This document shows positions 44,806-55,891 of a stretch of DNA of 64,000 nucleotides, piece after piece; the first letter of the stretch is position 1; each line of letters opens with the position of its first letter. The stretch is from Trichoderma breve. Its lineage: Eukaryota; Ascomycota; Sordariomycetes; Hypocreales; Hypocreaceae. Location of the stretch: the NCBI RefSeq assembly GCF_028502605.1, contig NC_079232.1, positions 7,523,386 through 7,587,385 on the forward strand, written 5' to 3'. The notes under the pieces are model-generated. The model worked only from the letters and a program-made list of their open reading frames with translations, ran no database searches and was not told the DNA's origin. The translations under genes and the position numbers were made by a program.

Positions 44806-46877
44806 ATGGCCAAATCGAAAACTCTCGCCGTCCTGGCGGCCATCTCCAGATGTGGGCTCGTTATTGCAGCTCCTCTGGAGACTGCTCCGGGTCTTACTTT
44901 CGACTACGTCGTCGTTGGTGGCGGGCCTGGTGGATTGACTGTTGCCACTCGGCTGTCTGAGGACCCCAACGTCTCAGTTGCCATTATTGAAGCTGGTACT
45001 TGGTCTGAGTCAGTGACGGGTAACCAGAGCCAAGTCCCTGCGTACGACTTCTTCTACAATGGGAAATCAGCCAATGACACGAATCCCTTGGTTGAATGGG
45101 ACTTTGTCACGTCGCCGCAGGCCGTATGTTACCCAACTGTCACCGCGTTACAGTAGCTGAGTTCTGAACTGACTGTTTTAGGGGATCAATGGACAATCCG
45201 TCCACTATACCCGCGCAAAGTCGGTAAGCAAAACTCCACCAAGACATTCACATTGTTGGAGTTTGTGAGAAGAGAGCTAACAAACAATGTGTCAGCTCGG
45301 AGGGTGCACGAACCTGAACTACATGGGCTACACGCAGACTGCCAAGGGGGCCCTTCAAAAGTGGGCAGACACCGTGGGAGATTCGTCATACGCCTGGGAA
45401 ACGGCATCGAAATACTACAAGAAGAGTCTGAACTTTACCGGGGCGATCGAAAATCGTGATCTGAGAAATGTCACGACATCTGAATCCCCTGGCTCAATCT
45501 CTGTCGACGGACCTTTGCACGTATCATATGCTTCATGGGCGCAAAGCTTCAGCACATGGGTGGCCTTGGCCATGGATTCGGAGGGTATCCCCTCAACCGA
45601 CGCCTTTATCAACGGCAACTTGAACGGTTCTTCGTGGCTGACATCGACAATCAACCCCACCAATGGCCACAGAGAGTCGGCGGCGACGGCTTATCTCCAG
45701 CCCGTGTTGAGTCGCCAAAACCTGAAGGTCTTTGACCTCACCCTTGGCGAGCGAATCCTCTTCGACGCCAACAAGACCGCAGTAGGTGTTCAAGTCACCA
45801 CAGGAAACCAATCATATACTCTGAATGCGAAACGAGAGGTCATTCTATCCGGTGGGACGTTCATGTCGCCGCAATTGCTGCAAGTATCAGGCGTCGGGCC
45901 AGCGGACCTGCTAAAGAAGCACAACATTCCCGTTGTGGCAGACCGACCAGGCGTTGGTCAGAACATGGGCGATCACGTCTTTTTCGGCATTGCGTATCGT
46001 GTTAACCTCGAAACTGCGACCTCGCTAGAGGACCCTGCCACCATGCTGCAAGCCGAGGATCAGTTCAACCGCGACGGTACTGGGCCACTATCCAGCCCCG
46101 GAGGTGACTACGCTGGATACGAAAAGATCCCACAATCTCTGCGCAGCTCGTTCTCAGCCGCGACTCTCGAGGAACTAGCTGAAGTTCCTGCCGACTGGCC
46201 CGAGATGCAGTACCTGACCCTGCCTACCTTTGTCGGAGATTTCGAATCAGCCACTGCTGCTTCTCCGGATGATGGCTTCAAGTATGCAACTCTACTGGCA
46301 ACCTTGATCGCTCCATCTTCGCTGGGCAACGTGACCATTGCTTCACCGAACATGTCTGATAAGCCGATCATCAACCCCAACTGGCTGACAACGCAGCGGG
46401 ACATCGAGCTGGTTGTTGCTGGATTCAAGCGCATACGACAAATTTTGGAGGCCCCTGTTATGGGCAACATTACCATTGGCCCAGAATACTACCCAGGTTC
46501 CGCGGTACAGACTGACGATGAGATTCACGCTCAAGTCCAGACCAGTTTCAATACTATGTATCACGCCAGCGCTTCATGCAGGATGGGCAAGTCTAGCGAC
46601 CCGGACGCAGTGGTGGATACCCACGCCCGTGTGTACGGGGTGAAGAACTGTGAGTATTGTCATTTAAAGCTTGAGATTATTTAACACTGACCGTGTGGAA
46701 TATTTGCAGTGCGCGTTGTTGATGCCTCGGCTTTCCCATTCGTCCTTCCGGGACTCCCGCAAGCCTCAGTCTGTAAGTGTCGACATCCTCAATGAATCCA
46801 GCGCAGGACCCTTAGCTAATCTTGTCACAGATATGTTGGCTGAGAAGATTGCTGATGACATCAAGAACGGCAACTGA
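44806..46877 (+). CDS. GMC-family FAD oxidoreductase, secreted
   Basis: 607 residues. Exons: 44806-45123, 45182-45223, 45296-46649, 46710-46772 and 46831-46877. Seen: a signal peptide (KTLAVLAAISRCGLVIAAP), the FAD-binding GxGxxG site VVVGGGPGGL, the GMC signature GCTNLNYMGYT, and the C-terminal active-site block HASASCRMG with the first catalytic His. Known: fungal cluster members (for example patulin- and xanthone-pathway enzymes) oxidise alcohols or aldehydes. Odd: the second catalytic position, usually His in PPGHPQ(S/A), is Leu here (VLPGLPQASVYM), which could weaken or change catalysis. N-glycosylation sites are numerous, fitting secretion. Confidence 0.92.
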
Positions 46878-47587
46878 GAGGAGTCTGAGTTGGCGGCTTC
46901 GGCGTCTCTTTTGTCCCCTTCGTATATTTGCCTAATATTTATGTAGCATTACTTCATCTTTAGATATGTGACGTAGAGTAATATGAAGATTCAGATCACT
47001 TGTAGTATGCGCTGTTTAATATTCTTGCAGTGACACCTGGTTGATGTGAGGATTGTGAAACTCTCAAGTATTTTCGTTTTGACATGTACCAATCAATCGC
47101 CACTTTGTCGAGTCGCGCTATTCGGCGTGATGCGACTTTGATAGAATGTATAGTTGATCCAATTCAGGGAAAAGGAAAGGGGAGAAACGGAAGCTGACCA
47201 GATACGGTTCAGATCCAATGGTTTTTAGGTGAGGATATGGGAGAACTCGAGATTCACGATCTTGAGTTGGAAAGAAATAGCCTCAACACTTAGATTGTCA
47301 ATCTTTACGAGTTAGAGAGGTTCAAGAGCAGTAGTAGCGACATTGGACACAAAGCCATCATGTATTTCTATGCTAGTACACGATTTCATAGACTATAGCC
47401 TCCTACATTCTGGTGACCTTCATATGCTCTCACCAGAAAATGATGGGACCTCATATATGCGTCCAATACGCTCCATCAGTACTTATTGTCGTGGTGCTAC
47501 AATCTCTCTGTGTATATCGTGAAAGCAACCACGAGGAGACGCCCACTATCGGCGGCTACGCCTCCAAGTCAACCTGATTCAGAGGCT
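46878..47587. other. Intergenic region between convergent genes
   Basis: 710 bases between the GMC and aldo/keto reductase stop codons. Nothing recognisable beyond 3' flanks. Confidence 0.6.
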
Positions 47588-48878
47588 TTATATAGACGTT
47601 GGCTGGTTTGCATTCGGGAATTTCATGGCATTTGTACGGCCGATCAGGAACGACTTGCCAGTGACGTTGGGGTCCGCCGGGATGAAGTTGTGCGGGAAAC
47701 CAGGGTTGAAGGGGTGGACGCTCTCGAGGTATTCGATTTGCGCTGGGGTAAGTTTGATGCTCAGCGCTTGGATGTTGTCCTGGAGGTGTTGGACTTTGCG
47801 GCCACCAACAATTGGGAACACGTTAGACGCCTTGGACAAGACGTACGCAAGCGCGATAGACGTGACCGACTCGGTGCCATGCTCGGCAGCAACTTTAGCC
47901 AGCGCCTCGCTTACCTTGACCTCGTCCGGATTCTGGTGGGCAGGCTTTCCTGCGAAGCTGCGAAGCGCCTCACCCGACTTCTGGCGTCGCTCAAGCTCGG
48001 CCTTGGACTGGAACTTACCGCCACTAAGGACGTCCCATCTATTTTGAGGAGCCGATGCGTTAGCCACAAGTCATCCACTGTTCTTATCTTTACAGGGTTC
48101 GAAGGGGACACTCACGGTGCAAGCGCCATGCCGAATTGGCGAGCCATGGGAATAATATCCCGCTCGAAGTCTCGGTGCAATAGGTTCCAGCGGCCCTGAT
48201 AGATACTGAAAGGTGTCTTTCCGTGGTCGATGGCGTAGGTGTTTGCAGCAGCAACTATCCAAGCAGGGGTATCCGATGCGCCAAGATATAAAACTTTGCC
48301 TTGCTGAACAAGAACGTGAAGAGAATCCATGAGTTCTTTGATGGATGTGGTGTAGTCCCAGTAGTGAACGTAGTAAATGTCTAATACGTAGTGAATATAA
48401 GCTCCGGTTTCTCATGATGGTTACGGACAGGATTCGGACGGTCAAACTACTTACCAATATAATCAGTCTGCAATTTCTTCAGCGAATCACGCACACTGAC
48501 GTGAATACTGTGGCGAGAGTTGCCGGCGAAGTTGGCAGATGGGACTCCAGTGCCTTGAGCGTGGCTGCGATAGTCCATGCTGAATTTGGTTGCCAGGACC
48601 ACAGAATCGCGATTCTTACGGGCTGCCAGCCATTCACCGATCCACGTCTCAGACTGTTCGTTCTGGTAGTTATTTGCAGTGTCGATGAAGTTACCACCGG
48701 CCGCGTAGAAGGCATCGAGAAGCTTGAAGGCGGCGTCCTTGTCCATAGAGCCCATCATGCCAGCCCAGGCGTCGCCAATGGACATGCCGCCTAGCTGCAA
48801 TGGGGAGACTCGGACGCCTGCGGCAGAAGAGAGGACGCGGAGGCGGCCGAGCTCGGTGGGAGGGGTTGGTTCAGCCAT
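47588..48878 (-). CDS. Aldo/keto reductase (aryl-alcohol dehydrogenase / norsolorinic acid reductase-like)
   Basis: 379 residues. Exons: 48878-48455, 48380-48116 and 48038-47588. Seen: the catalytic tetrad Asp in FIDTANNY, Tyr in the same motif, Lys in LATKFSMDY, and His in YYVHYWDYT; the NADPH-binding [11 protein letters not shown] ... PIVGGRK region is present at the C-terminus. Length and the insertion [22 protein letters not shown] fit the fungal aryl-alcohol dehydrogenase subgroup to which NorA-type enzymes belong. It would reduce an aryl aldehyde or ketone with NADPH. The start gives [16 protein letters not shown], standard for the group. Confidence 0.93.
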
Positions 48879-50874
48879 GATTGAAAGTTGTTGTGACGGT
48901 GGTGGTGATGATGCTGGTGAAGAACAAAGCGACTTCTTGCTGTTGCCAACCGAAAAGACTGATGTCTCGTGTGACTGGAGAATCCGTTGAGATAACCAAG
49001 ATGGGAAAGGGAACGGTAAATATTCGTTCTTATCCTTGAGTCTTGAAGAATGAGTTGCTTCTTCAAGAAGGAATCTGAGTTGGAAGCCACTAAACAAGAT
49101 GATATATATAGCTTTTGCAAGAGTTAGTATGTAAGGCGTGGATAATACAGACGGCCTTATGAATTAACTCCGACTGATAGATGGACAGCCAATGTAACAA
49201 ACGAGTCATAGTGTGGTATTTGGAGGGTTGTATACATTGTGGGTACATGTGATAACGCACTCCGTGATGTAATGCAAAAGGGTTGTCACAAGATCAATGC
49301 TATAACGCAACCTTCTGTAGTATTTTAAGATTATTATCATGACCTAGCTCTTATAGTTGCAACAATAGGCCTATAGGGTAGGCGCCGCTAAATTAACTAT
49401 TAGCTAGTAGACTAATAATAATACACTTACTTAACTTTTTTAATAAGTAATTATTACAACCTAATTTAATATAAGTATATACTTTAGATAAAGTATAGAC
49501 TATAGAAGTAATTAGAAAAGGGTTACTTATTTAGTATATTTTTAATAAATTACTACTATAATTTATTATAATTTAAGGAATTTCTAATTTAATAGTAATT
49601 TAAAAAAATAACTTAATATATAAAATTTTATTTTTTATATTTTTTAAATAACTTAAATAAATAATTATTAATAAAATATTGAAATTAAATATAAATTAAA
49701 TTTTTATTATATTTTACTTACTTTATAATTATATTTACTTAAAGTTATATAATAGATTAGTTTATATTAAATAATATAAGTATTATAACTTAGTTTTTTT
49801 AGTTATAATAATAGGCCTATAGGATAAGTACCACTAGATTAACTATTGGCTAATAAACTAATAGTAATATATTTATTTAACTTTTTCAATAAGTAATATA
49901 AGTAGTATTTTATTTAGTTTATTTAATAAGTTATATAAGCTTAAATTTAATTAACTAAGTATATAAGTTTACTTTATATTACTTATTAAATTACTTAAAT
50001 AGTTAGTTATTATTAATATAATAGTATTTAAATTAAATACTTAAATACTTTATTTTATAATTAATAATATTTTTATTTTTATTATTAATAAATATATTAA
50101 AATTAAGAATTAAAATTTTAAAAATTAATTTTATTTAAAATATAATAATTTATATTATTTAAAGGTATTTAATATTTTTTTTAAATAAAAGTTATTAATA
50201 TATAATATCTTAACTTAATACTTTAATAATATAAAGTAAATTCCTAAAGTAATAAACTATAGTTAATTAATTTATATTAGTAAAAAAAATAAAAAATAGT
50301 TTTAAATAAATATAATTATAAAATAAGTAAAATATAATAAAATTTTAATTTATATTTAATTTTAATACTTTATTAATAACTATTTATTTAAGTTATTTAA
50401 AAAATATAAAAAATAAAATCTTATATATTTAATTATTCTTTTAAATTACTATTAAATTATAGTTTTATTAAATTATAATAAATTATAATAGTAATTTATT
50501 AAGGATATATTATATAAGTAATCCTTCTTTAATTAGTTCCTTAGTCTATACTTTATCTAGAGTACAGACTAATACTGGATTAGGTTGTAATAGTTATTTT
50601 ATTTAATAATTAATTAAATAAAGTAAGGGTTTTTAGTAATTAAGTATCTAAAAGGTAAAGTACCTATAGATATAAAAGGGAAGCTTACTAAGTAGATAAT
50701 TATAAAAGGCTAATGTTTAATAAATTTTGACCTTGTTATATAAATCAACTGGGAATAATAGACAAATTGTAAAGTAAACTAAGTAGACTAATTTTACAAA
50801 CGCCCTTAGTACAAACGCCCTTACACGCCCTTGTTTATAACCATGTAGACCTCGTAATATCCGACTTACTCCAA
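48879..50874. other. AT-rich, RIP-like spacer
   Basis: About 2.0 kb. The first 450 bases are the reductase promoter. From about 49330 to 50800 the sequence is almost entirely A and T, carries no gene, and contains a long inverted repeat (separate entry). Confidence 0.65.
49340..50620. repeat. Long AT-rich inverted repeat with copies of a subtelomeric motif
   Basis: The stretch at about 49430-49775 matches the reverse complement of about 50265-50620 (for example CTTTAGATAAAGTATAGAC on the left versus GTCTATACTTTATCTAGAG on the right). Arms are about 340 bp with about 490 bp between them. The motif AATAGGCCTATAGG occurs at about 49366 and 49811, and a related AATAGGCCTAGG at about 63459. Likely a RIP-eroded mobile element. 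Confidence 0.7.
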
Positions 50875-53712
50875 TTAAATGCCTGCGTCAGTGCTGTTTT
50901 CAGAGTCGAAAACACAGTCATTAACATTTACACGCATTGAACGGTTTTCTAGCATTTGGAGAACTTTGTGACAATGCATAGTGTACTCATCCTGAGAGGC
51001 AGAGAAGATGAGAATAATATTGTTGACCGATAGGCAGAACGTCTGGTCAACATCTTTGGTTGCGTCGAGTGCCGCTTTAACCTCTTGGTGCGAGTGCCTA
51101 GTTCCCAGGCGAGTAAAAATGGTAGCTTTACAAACTTTATCGAAAGCTGTTGGGTGGGCTGGCGACCATATGGCGACATTTGTCTCGGCATGGGCACTTG
51201 TCGAGCTGCGACCAACAGTTCCGTCTTCAGCAATCCTAAATCCTATCGAGTTCGAAATCATATCCGAGTCGAACCCGAGCCCAAGCTGTTGGTCAGCTGC
51301 ATCAAAAAACTCATTCATCTCGTTCATACCATCCGCTGCAGCTTGCATCAGCTCATAATCCATGCCAACAGCAGCTCCAAGTATATATCCAACCAAAAAG
51401 GGCAACTGGTTTTCACGCTCTATGTATTTTGACCCATATCTCTCGCACATTAGAGCGTCGCAGTGCTCTTTAACCCGCCTCAGAAGCTGCCAGCATAAGC
51501 GATGTAACAGCAAGTAAGAAAACTGAAGTTCAAGAGATTCGTTTTGCAGACTCAACATAAGCTCCCTGACCAAGCTCTCCGGCCGCAGGGAATCGGCACT
51601 AATAGGTTTCCTCTGATGCTGCTCGCGCCTGCGTCTAAGTTCTTCAGCATCCGGGATTAAATGGAACTGAAGAATATCTTCCTCTTCTAACCTCACTTGC
51701 TGATACTCGCTTGAAGAGCAGATGCCATCTATCTGCTTAGGTGTCCAGTCCACACGTTCTGCTTCCCCAGCATATCTGCTTTTAAATTTTAAAGATACCG
51801 GAATGCGATCTTTTATCTTTCCAGCCTCCGCACCTGATCCAAAGCTACTAGATCTCCGTTGATCTTGAATTGGTTTCTTAAATAAAGCCTCGTCCATACC
51901 CAGCCGGAGACAGAATTCCTGTAAGTATCTTTCTTTGTTCTGTGGCCAGCCTGCTACGTAGAAGCTTTCCTCACGTAACAGAATTTGGGCCACGTCCAAC
52001 CCATTCCATCGTCTCTTTAGAAGTTTCTCATTGCGCAGTGCGTTGTATAAGTGGGCGGTGTAGATAGTAGACCCCCAGGCATCTGTGACAGAGATCCCCG
52101 CATTGTGAAATCGAAGCTGGAAGTGAAAGAGGATCAAACCTGAAAGCACAGGCGAGCGTCTGAGGATATGATGTCGCTTCGTGCATGACGAAATGGGACG
52201 TCCAGCCTGCTGAAGGAGTTTGACTTTCGCTTTGTAAACAGGATCGCCATCAATCCACCTCATATTCTTCCGCAGCTCTCGAATAATTGTATCGTTAGAT
52301 GCGGGCCATCCTCCAATCTTAAGATTCGTATGGAAATTCAGGTGTTTCTCAAGCTCACTGTTCATTCTTGTGACCTGACGTAGTACCTGCTCGGAAGAGA
52401 GAGCCGCTTGATCGCGAAGGATATGATGGATATCTAAGAAGACCTGAGCGGCAAAAATGAGATAGAAAGGTACCGCCCCTGTCTTACTCAGTTCAACCAT
52501 GCCACACAGAAAAACATCCTTCGCTGGGTAGTCAGGGATGCGCCGAGCGACTGTGATGAGTTCGGTGAAGAATTCCAGTAATAGAATTCTATCCTCGGTG
52601 AATTTCTGCCTCCCAGTTTTAAGATCCCTGTTGCTAGTTGGGTCGTAGCTACCGAACGTTCCATCTACGTAGATGGGGACATCTGATTGAACGAGAGTTC
52701 CAGCAAAACTATGCAGCATCCTGAAGACATTCATATAAACCTCATCGGCAATTTCGTACAAATCGTAGTTGAAATTATCCTCTTCTGATAGATACACTTC
52801 GTTTTCCTGATATCCTTTAAGGAGGCAGCGGTAGCGAAAGAAACTGTGAATCATCCCTGGAAATCCATTATGATCTTTGAACAGTGGGGTAACTTCCTCT
52901 GTGGCGTTGCGTGCAAGGTCGATGGCAGTATCGGTAGCCACAGCCGCTCCGGAAAGGGTGAAAAGGCCTTTCTTGTAGTTTTCCCATATCCATCGAATGC
53001 GTGATCTAATGTCTTGTAGATCGTTCATCATCATTGTATAGGCAACAATAGCGTTTTCGAAGGATGTCTGTGGTTCTGCCATGTACACCGCCTCGTCACC
53101 TGCCAGGATTTGGCGGCTTTGCATACCGAGAGTATCCAAAAGACTTGGAGAAGCCTCGCTTACTGCAAGAGCGTCGAAGACTGACTCTACTCCATTCAGC
53201 GCTTCTCCTGGGCCCTCTGTAGCCGCAGACGTTGGTGGAGGTAAGCGTGTACAAGGCTTCAGCGTATCTCGCACCTCCTCTAAAACTTTAATAAAGTGTT
53301 GATGTTTCACATTTTCTTGGGCAGTAGTTTGGCCTCCATAATCGTTCAACTGCTGGCCATGATGGGTTCTCGCTTCTATGATCCGATTTAGAATGCTCAT
53401 AATGAGACCAGGAACTTGTATCCCGGAATTCGCTCGACTTGCAATGAAAGCCGCCAGTGGAACAAAATCCTTGATGGCCAAGGTGTACGTATGCGTCTTC
53501 TGTGTTTGCACAGACTGGCCAATGCTTCTATTTTTCGCCTTTGTCCTTGCCTTTCCTTTCAGACGCTTTGAGCTAGCCTTCGCCATATCGACAACCTCTG
53601 ATAATGCGTCAGGATAGCCATGTGCCTTAGCTGTCTGTGTTAACCATGTCGCTACATAATCTGTGTCTTGTTTATACAGTCTGTATGTGCTGACAAGTGC
53701 AGGAGGTAACAT
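50875..53712 (-). CDS. Large fungal protein with N-terminal DUF6604-like region
   Basis: 945 residues in one uninterrupted frame. The first 250 or so residues (STYRLYKQDTDYVATWLTQTA, basic KRLKGKARTKAK linker, then YTLAIKDFVPLAAFI) resemble the fungal DUF6604 family, which often heads long proteins of unknown function. The remainder is helical with no catalytic motif I can name (TLVQSDVPIYVDGTFGSYD, RILLLEFFTELITVARRIPDYP, ENQLPFLVGYILGAAVGMDYEL). No signal peptide or membrane helix. It sits alone between AT-rich blocks and outside the polyketide genes. Function unknown; the frame is intact, which argues against a relic despite its surroundings. Confidence 0.8.
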   Translation of the reverse strand: MLPPALVSTYRLYKQDTDYVATWLTQTAKAHGYPDALSEVVDMAKASSKRLKGKARTKAKNRSIGQSVQTQKTHTYTLAIKDFVPLAAFIASRANSGIQVPGLIMSILNRIIEARTHHGQQLNDYGGQTTAQENVKHQHFIKVLEEVRDTLKPCTRLPPPTSAATEGPGEALNGVESVFDALAVSEASPSLLDTLGMQSRQILAGDEAVYMAEPQTSFENAIVAYTMMMNDLQDIRSRIRWIWENYKKGLFTLSGAAVATDTAIDLARNATEEVTPLFKDHNGFPGMIHSFFRYRCLLKGYQENEVYLSEEDNFNYDLYEIADEVYMNVFRMLHSFAGTLVQSDVPIYVDGTFGSYDPTSNRDLKTGRQKFTEDRILLLEFFTELITVARRIPDYPAKDVFLCGMVELSKTGAVPFYLIFAAQVFLDIHHILRDQAALSSEQVLRQVTRMNSELEKHLNFHTNLKIGGWPASNDTIIRELRKNMRWIDGDPVYKAKVKLLQQAGRPISSCTKRHHILRRSPVLSGLILFHFQLRFHNAGISVTDAWGSTIYTAHLYNALRNEKLLKRRWNGLDVAQILLREESFYVAGWPQNKERYLQEFCLRLGMDEALFKKPIQDQRRSSSFGSGAEAGKIKDRIPVSLKFKSRYAGEAERVDWTPKQIDGICSSSEYQQVRLEEEDILQFHLIPDAEELRRRREQHQRKPISADSLRPESLVRELMLSLQNESLELQFSYLLLHRLCWQLLRRVKEHCDALMCERYGSKYIERENQLPFLVGYILGAAVGMDYELMQAAADGMNEMNEFFDAADQQLGLGFDSDMISNSIGFRIAEDGTVGRSSTSAHAETNVAIWSPAHPTAFDKVCKATIFTRLGTRHSHQEVKAALDATKDVDQTFCLSVNNIILIFSASQDEYTMHCHKVLQMLENRSMRVNVNDCVFDSENSTDAGI

Positions 53713-54364
53713 CTTTAAATATAGAAGTTAGGAATTTTGCTATGAGCTCTTAAGTGTAGTACGAGAAAAATCAAGCCTGCTAGATGACTCTACGCAGAGG
53801 GTTCACCAGGCTGCTGCTACCCCGCATCATACAGTGGTATCACGACCCGACTCTTGCCGACTCTTATGGTCGCAGCAATGGGCCTACAGGGGAGGTGGTC
53901 ACGGAACAACCTAGTTCCGCCGAACCAATCAGGGTCAGGACTCACTCTCAAAGTGAGTTGCAGTGAGCGTACTTCTTAAACAGGCAGCGGCTCACTTTTA
54001 GAAAGAGAGCCCTAGTGAGCTTTACCTTATATATATAGCTTCTTTACGCTAGGCTGAATTCTCGGGCAGTATGTATAGTGTCACTAACGATAGGTTAGGT
54101 AAAGCAGACCTCATTAAAGTTGCCTAGACTTAATGGACATGAAGAAGAAGGGGCGGCCGAATAGTTATGAGTTTAAACACTCACTCGTTGCGCTCAGCTT
54201 TGACCTGCCTAAACCCGGCTACTATAGAGAACTAGGAAACTACGGCACAGTACGTACCGCCGGACCGGTGAGACTCTTACAGCTGCCCAGTTAACCGCCT
54301 TATCGTCTACCTCGACCAATTTCGAGTATGCGCCGCAAAGCTCATTGCCCAACGAGATCCGTGT
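53713..54364. other. Gene-free spacer
   Basis: About 650 bases; the promoter of the DUF6604 gene and sequence without a supported frame. Several short repeated phrases such as CACTC(T/A)CAAAGTGAG are visible but not a clear element. Confidence 0.45.
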
Positions 54365-54580
54365 GAGGAAGCTATTAAAGTAGTTAATATGTTTGACTAC
54401 GACCAGGATGGTATTATTTCAGTCGAAGCTATTGAGCAACTAGCTCAGGAAATCACGGATGAACGTACAATGCCAAAAGAAGAGATTGACAATATGATAG
54501 ATTTTCTCGATCACAATGGCAAAGGCGGAGTAAATCTCGAAGAGTTTATATAGATGATTGATGAGACTAGATATTACGTA
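54365..54580 (+). pseudogene. Calmodulin-like EF-hand relic
   Basis: The frame starting at 54365 reads EEAIKVVNMFDYDQDGIISV and continues to FLDHNGKGGVNLEEFI, two EF-hand loops with the spacing of the third and fourth hands of calmodulin. The frame ends in TAG at 54551-54553 where the calmodulin family continues for a few more residues; reading through gives MIDE. No N-terminal half is visible upstream. A CAG-to-TAG change there would fit RIP. The second loop has weakened calcium ligands. Treated as a gene fragment, not a functional calmodulin. Confidence 0.6.
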
Positions 54581-55579
54581 AAGCAACAAAGACATACTTT
54601 TAAAGTATATAATACTGTAACATGTAGGTCGCGAATATGGAGTGTTGCATGGCATTCTCTTTTAGGACCCCAATGCTAGAAAAAGTAGATCCGTTTTCAC
54701 CTCATCGATTATCGCAAGCTTGAGCAAGCCTGTTGACGAGACACTTGAAAGTCTATTCCGTACTATTGACGTTGTCTCTCATTGCATTAGGTTTATGTTG
54801 ACCAGCCGAAAAGTCATTTTGCGGCCGAATCCTCTTTAATGCTACTTGTAAGAGAATAGGCTCATAGAATCGACGAGCGACTTTGAGCCGCAATGGGATG
54901 GAGCTAGGCATACTGTGGTTGACACCTTTATAGCGATAACGTTCGGTATGCGTATAATCTTATGGATTATCTTTCGCATACTAGTCGCAGATCGACTAGC
55001 AGCAAATGGTTTGTTCGCGACACTTTAATCCAACAATCAATATTGGATGCTGAAGAAAAGTTAGTTGTGCTTGTAGGGAAAAAAAAATTAAAGTGACTGA
55101 GTATTTGCGATTGAGCAGGTGATGCAGATTGCCTATAAGTCTTTTTTTTCCAGCAGGTGCTTACATTACCTACTTAAATCAAGCGAGAGCTTTTCCCAAA
55201 ATCCAATGAAATAAAGACATAGCTCAGCCATAAAAGGCATGCGTGGCATCATGGGGCTTCATGTCAAATTATTAGATGCTATGCTGTTCAGTCAACCTAC
55301 AGGTCGTCCTCTCTGTGACCATAATTCTTTCGCGTCCCAGATACACTTGGGCGGCCTACAAACGCAGCCGTGATGCCAGGCTGTGATGGAGACTGCTGAA
55401 TCCCATCGATTACTCAATTGCATCCTATTAGATTATCAGGCTGCGGGTGGCCTACGACATCAAGCCTGCAAATTTTGCAGGCTTCCTATGCAAGCCTCTA
55501 GTCTTCGCCCGACAAACATGCAGGGGGTTACATGGGTTGGTCAACGTTTGGTTACTGATACGAAGTACAAGGATCTGCA
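54581..55579. other. Gene-free spacer with relics
   Basis: About 1 kb. One open stretch near 54887-55030 reads as a possible hydrophobic peptide (VVDTFIAITFGMRIILWIIF) but has no start or family match. Otherwise nothing recognisable. Confidence 0.4.
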
Positions 55580-55891
55580 GTAGAATCACATGTCCCAGCC
55601 TCCAGATGCAGCAGCATCGCTGAGTCAGTAACAAAGAGCCGGTTGCAGCCTGCACACTTTACGTTCTTCTCAGCATGGATAATCTTATGCTGTGCGGCAT
55701 ACGTCAGCGTGTCGTAGTTTCACGCAATGCGGGAGAAGACGAAAACAAACCATTTCCCGATTCTTCAAGGTGCGAAAGTAATGCCGACAAATGATACACA
55801 TATTGTGCTCGTCCACGGCATCTTGATCTAGTTGTCTGGAGTTCTTGAAGGGCCGATCGCAATACGTGCAGATACGATTCTTAGTTTCCAA
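55580..55891 (-). pseudogene. C2H2 zinc-finger protein fragment
   Basis: Two exon-like pieces, about 55891-55753 and 55691-55580, joined by a canonical 61-nt intron (GTTTGT donor, GCTGAC branch, CACAG acceptor). Seen: ICTYCDRPFKNSRQLDQ, CIICRHYF and CAGCNRLFVTDSAMLLHLEAG, the finger style of fungal C2H2 proteins with CxxC...LxxHLExGxC. No ATG opens the frame: it starts at a TTG, and an in-frame stop lies just upstream, so the 5' part is missing or lies in an unrecognised exon. Probably a truncated relic; a short functional gene is less likely. Confidence 0.55.

Noticed and set aside
49340..50800. A centromere or replication origin in the AT-rich block
   Set aside because: The inverted repeat and shared subtelomeric motif are better explained by an eroded mobile element, and the distance to the telomere is small.
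54440..54655. 71-codon minus-strand ORF
   Set aside because: It lies antisense to the EF-hand relic, and its hydrophobic content mirrors AT-rich codons of the opposite strand.
54887..55030. Possible membrane peptide
   Set aside because: No start codon, no family match, and it lies among gene relics.
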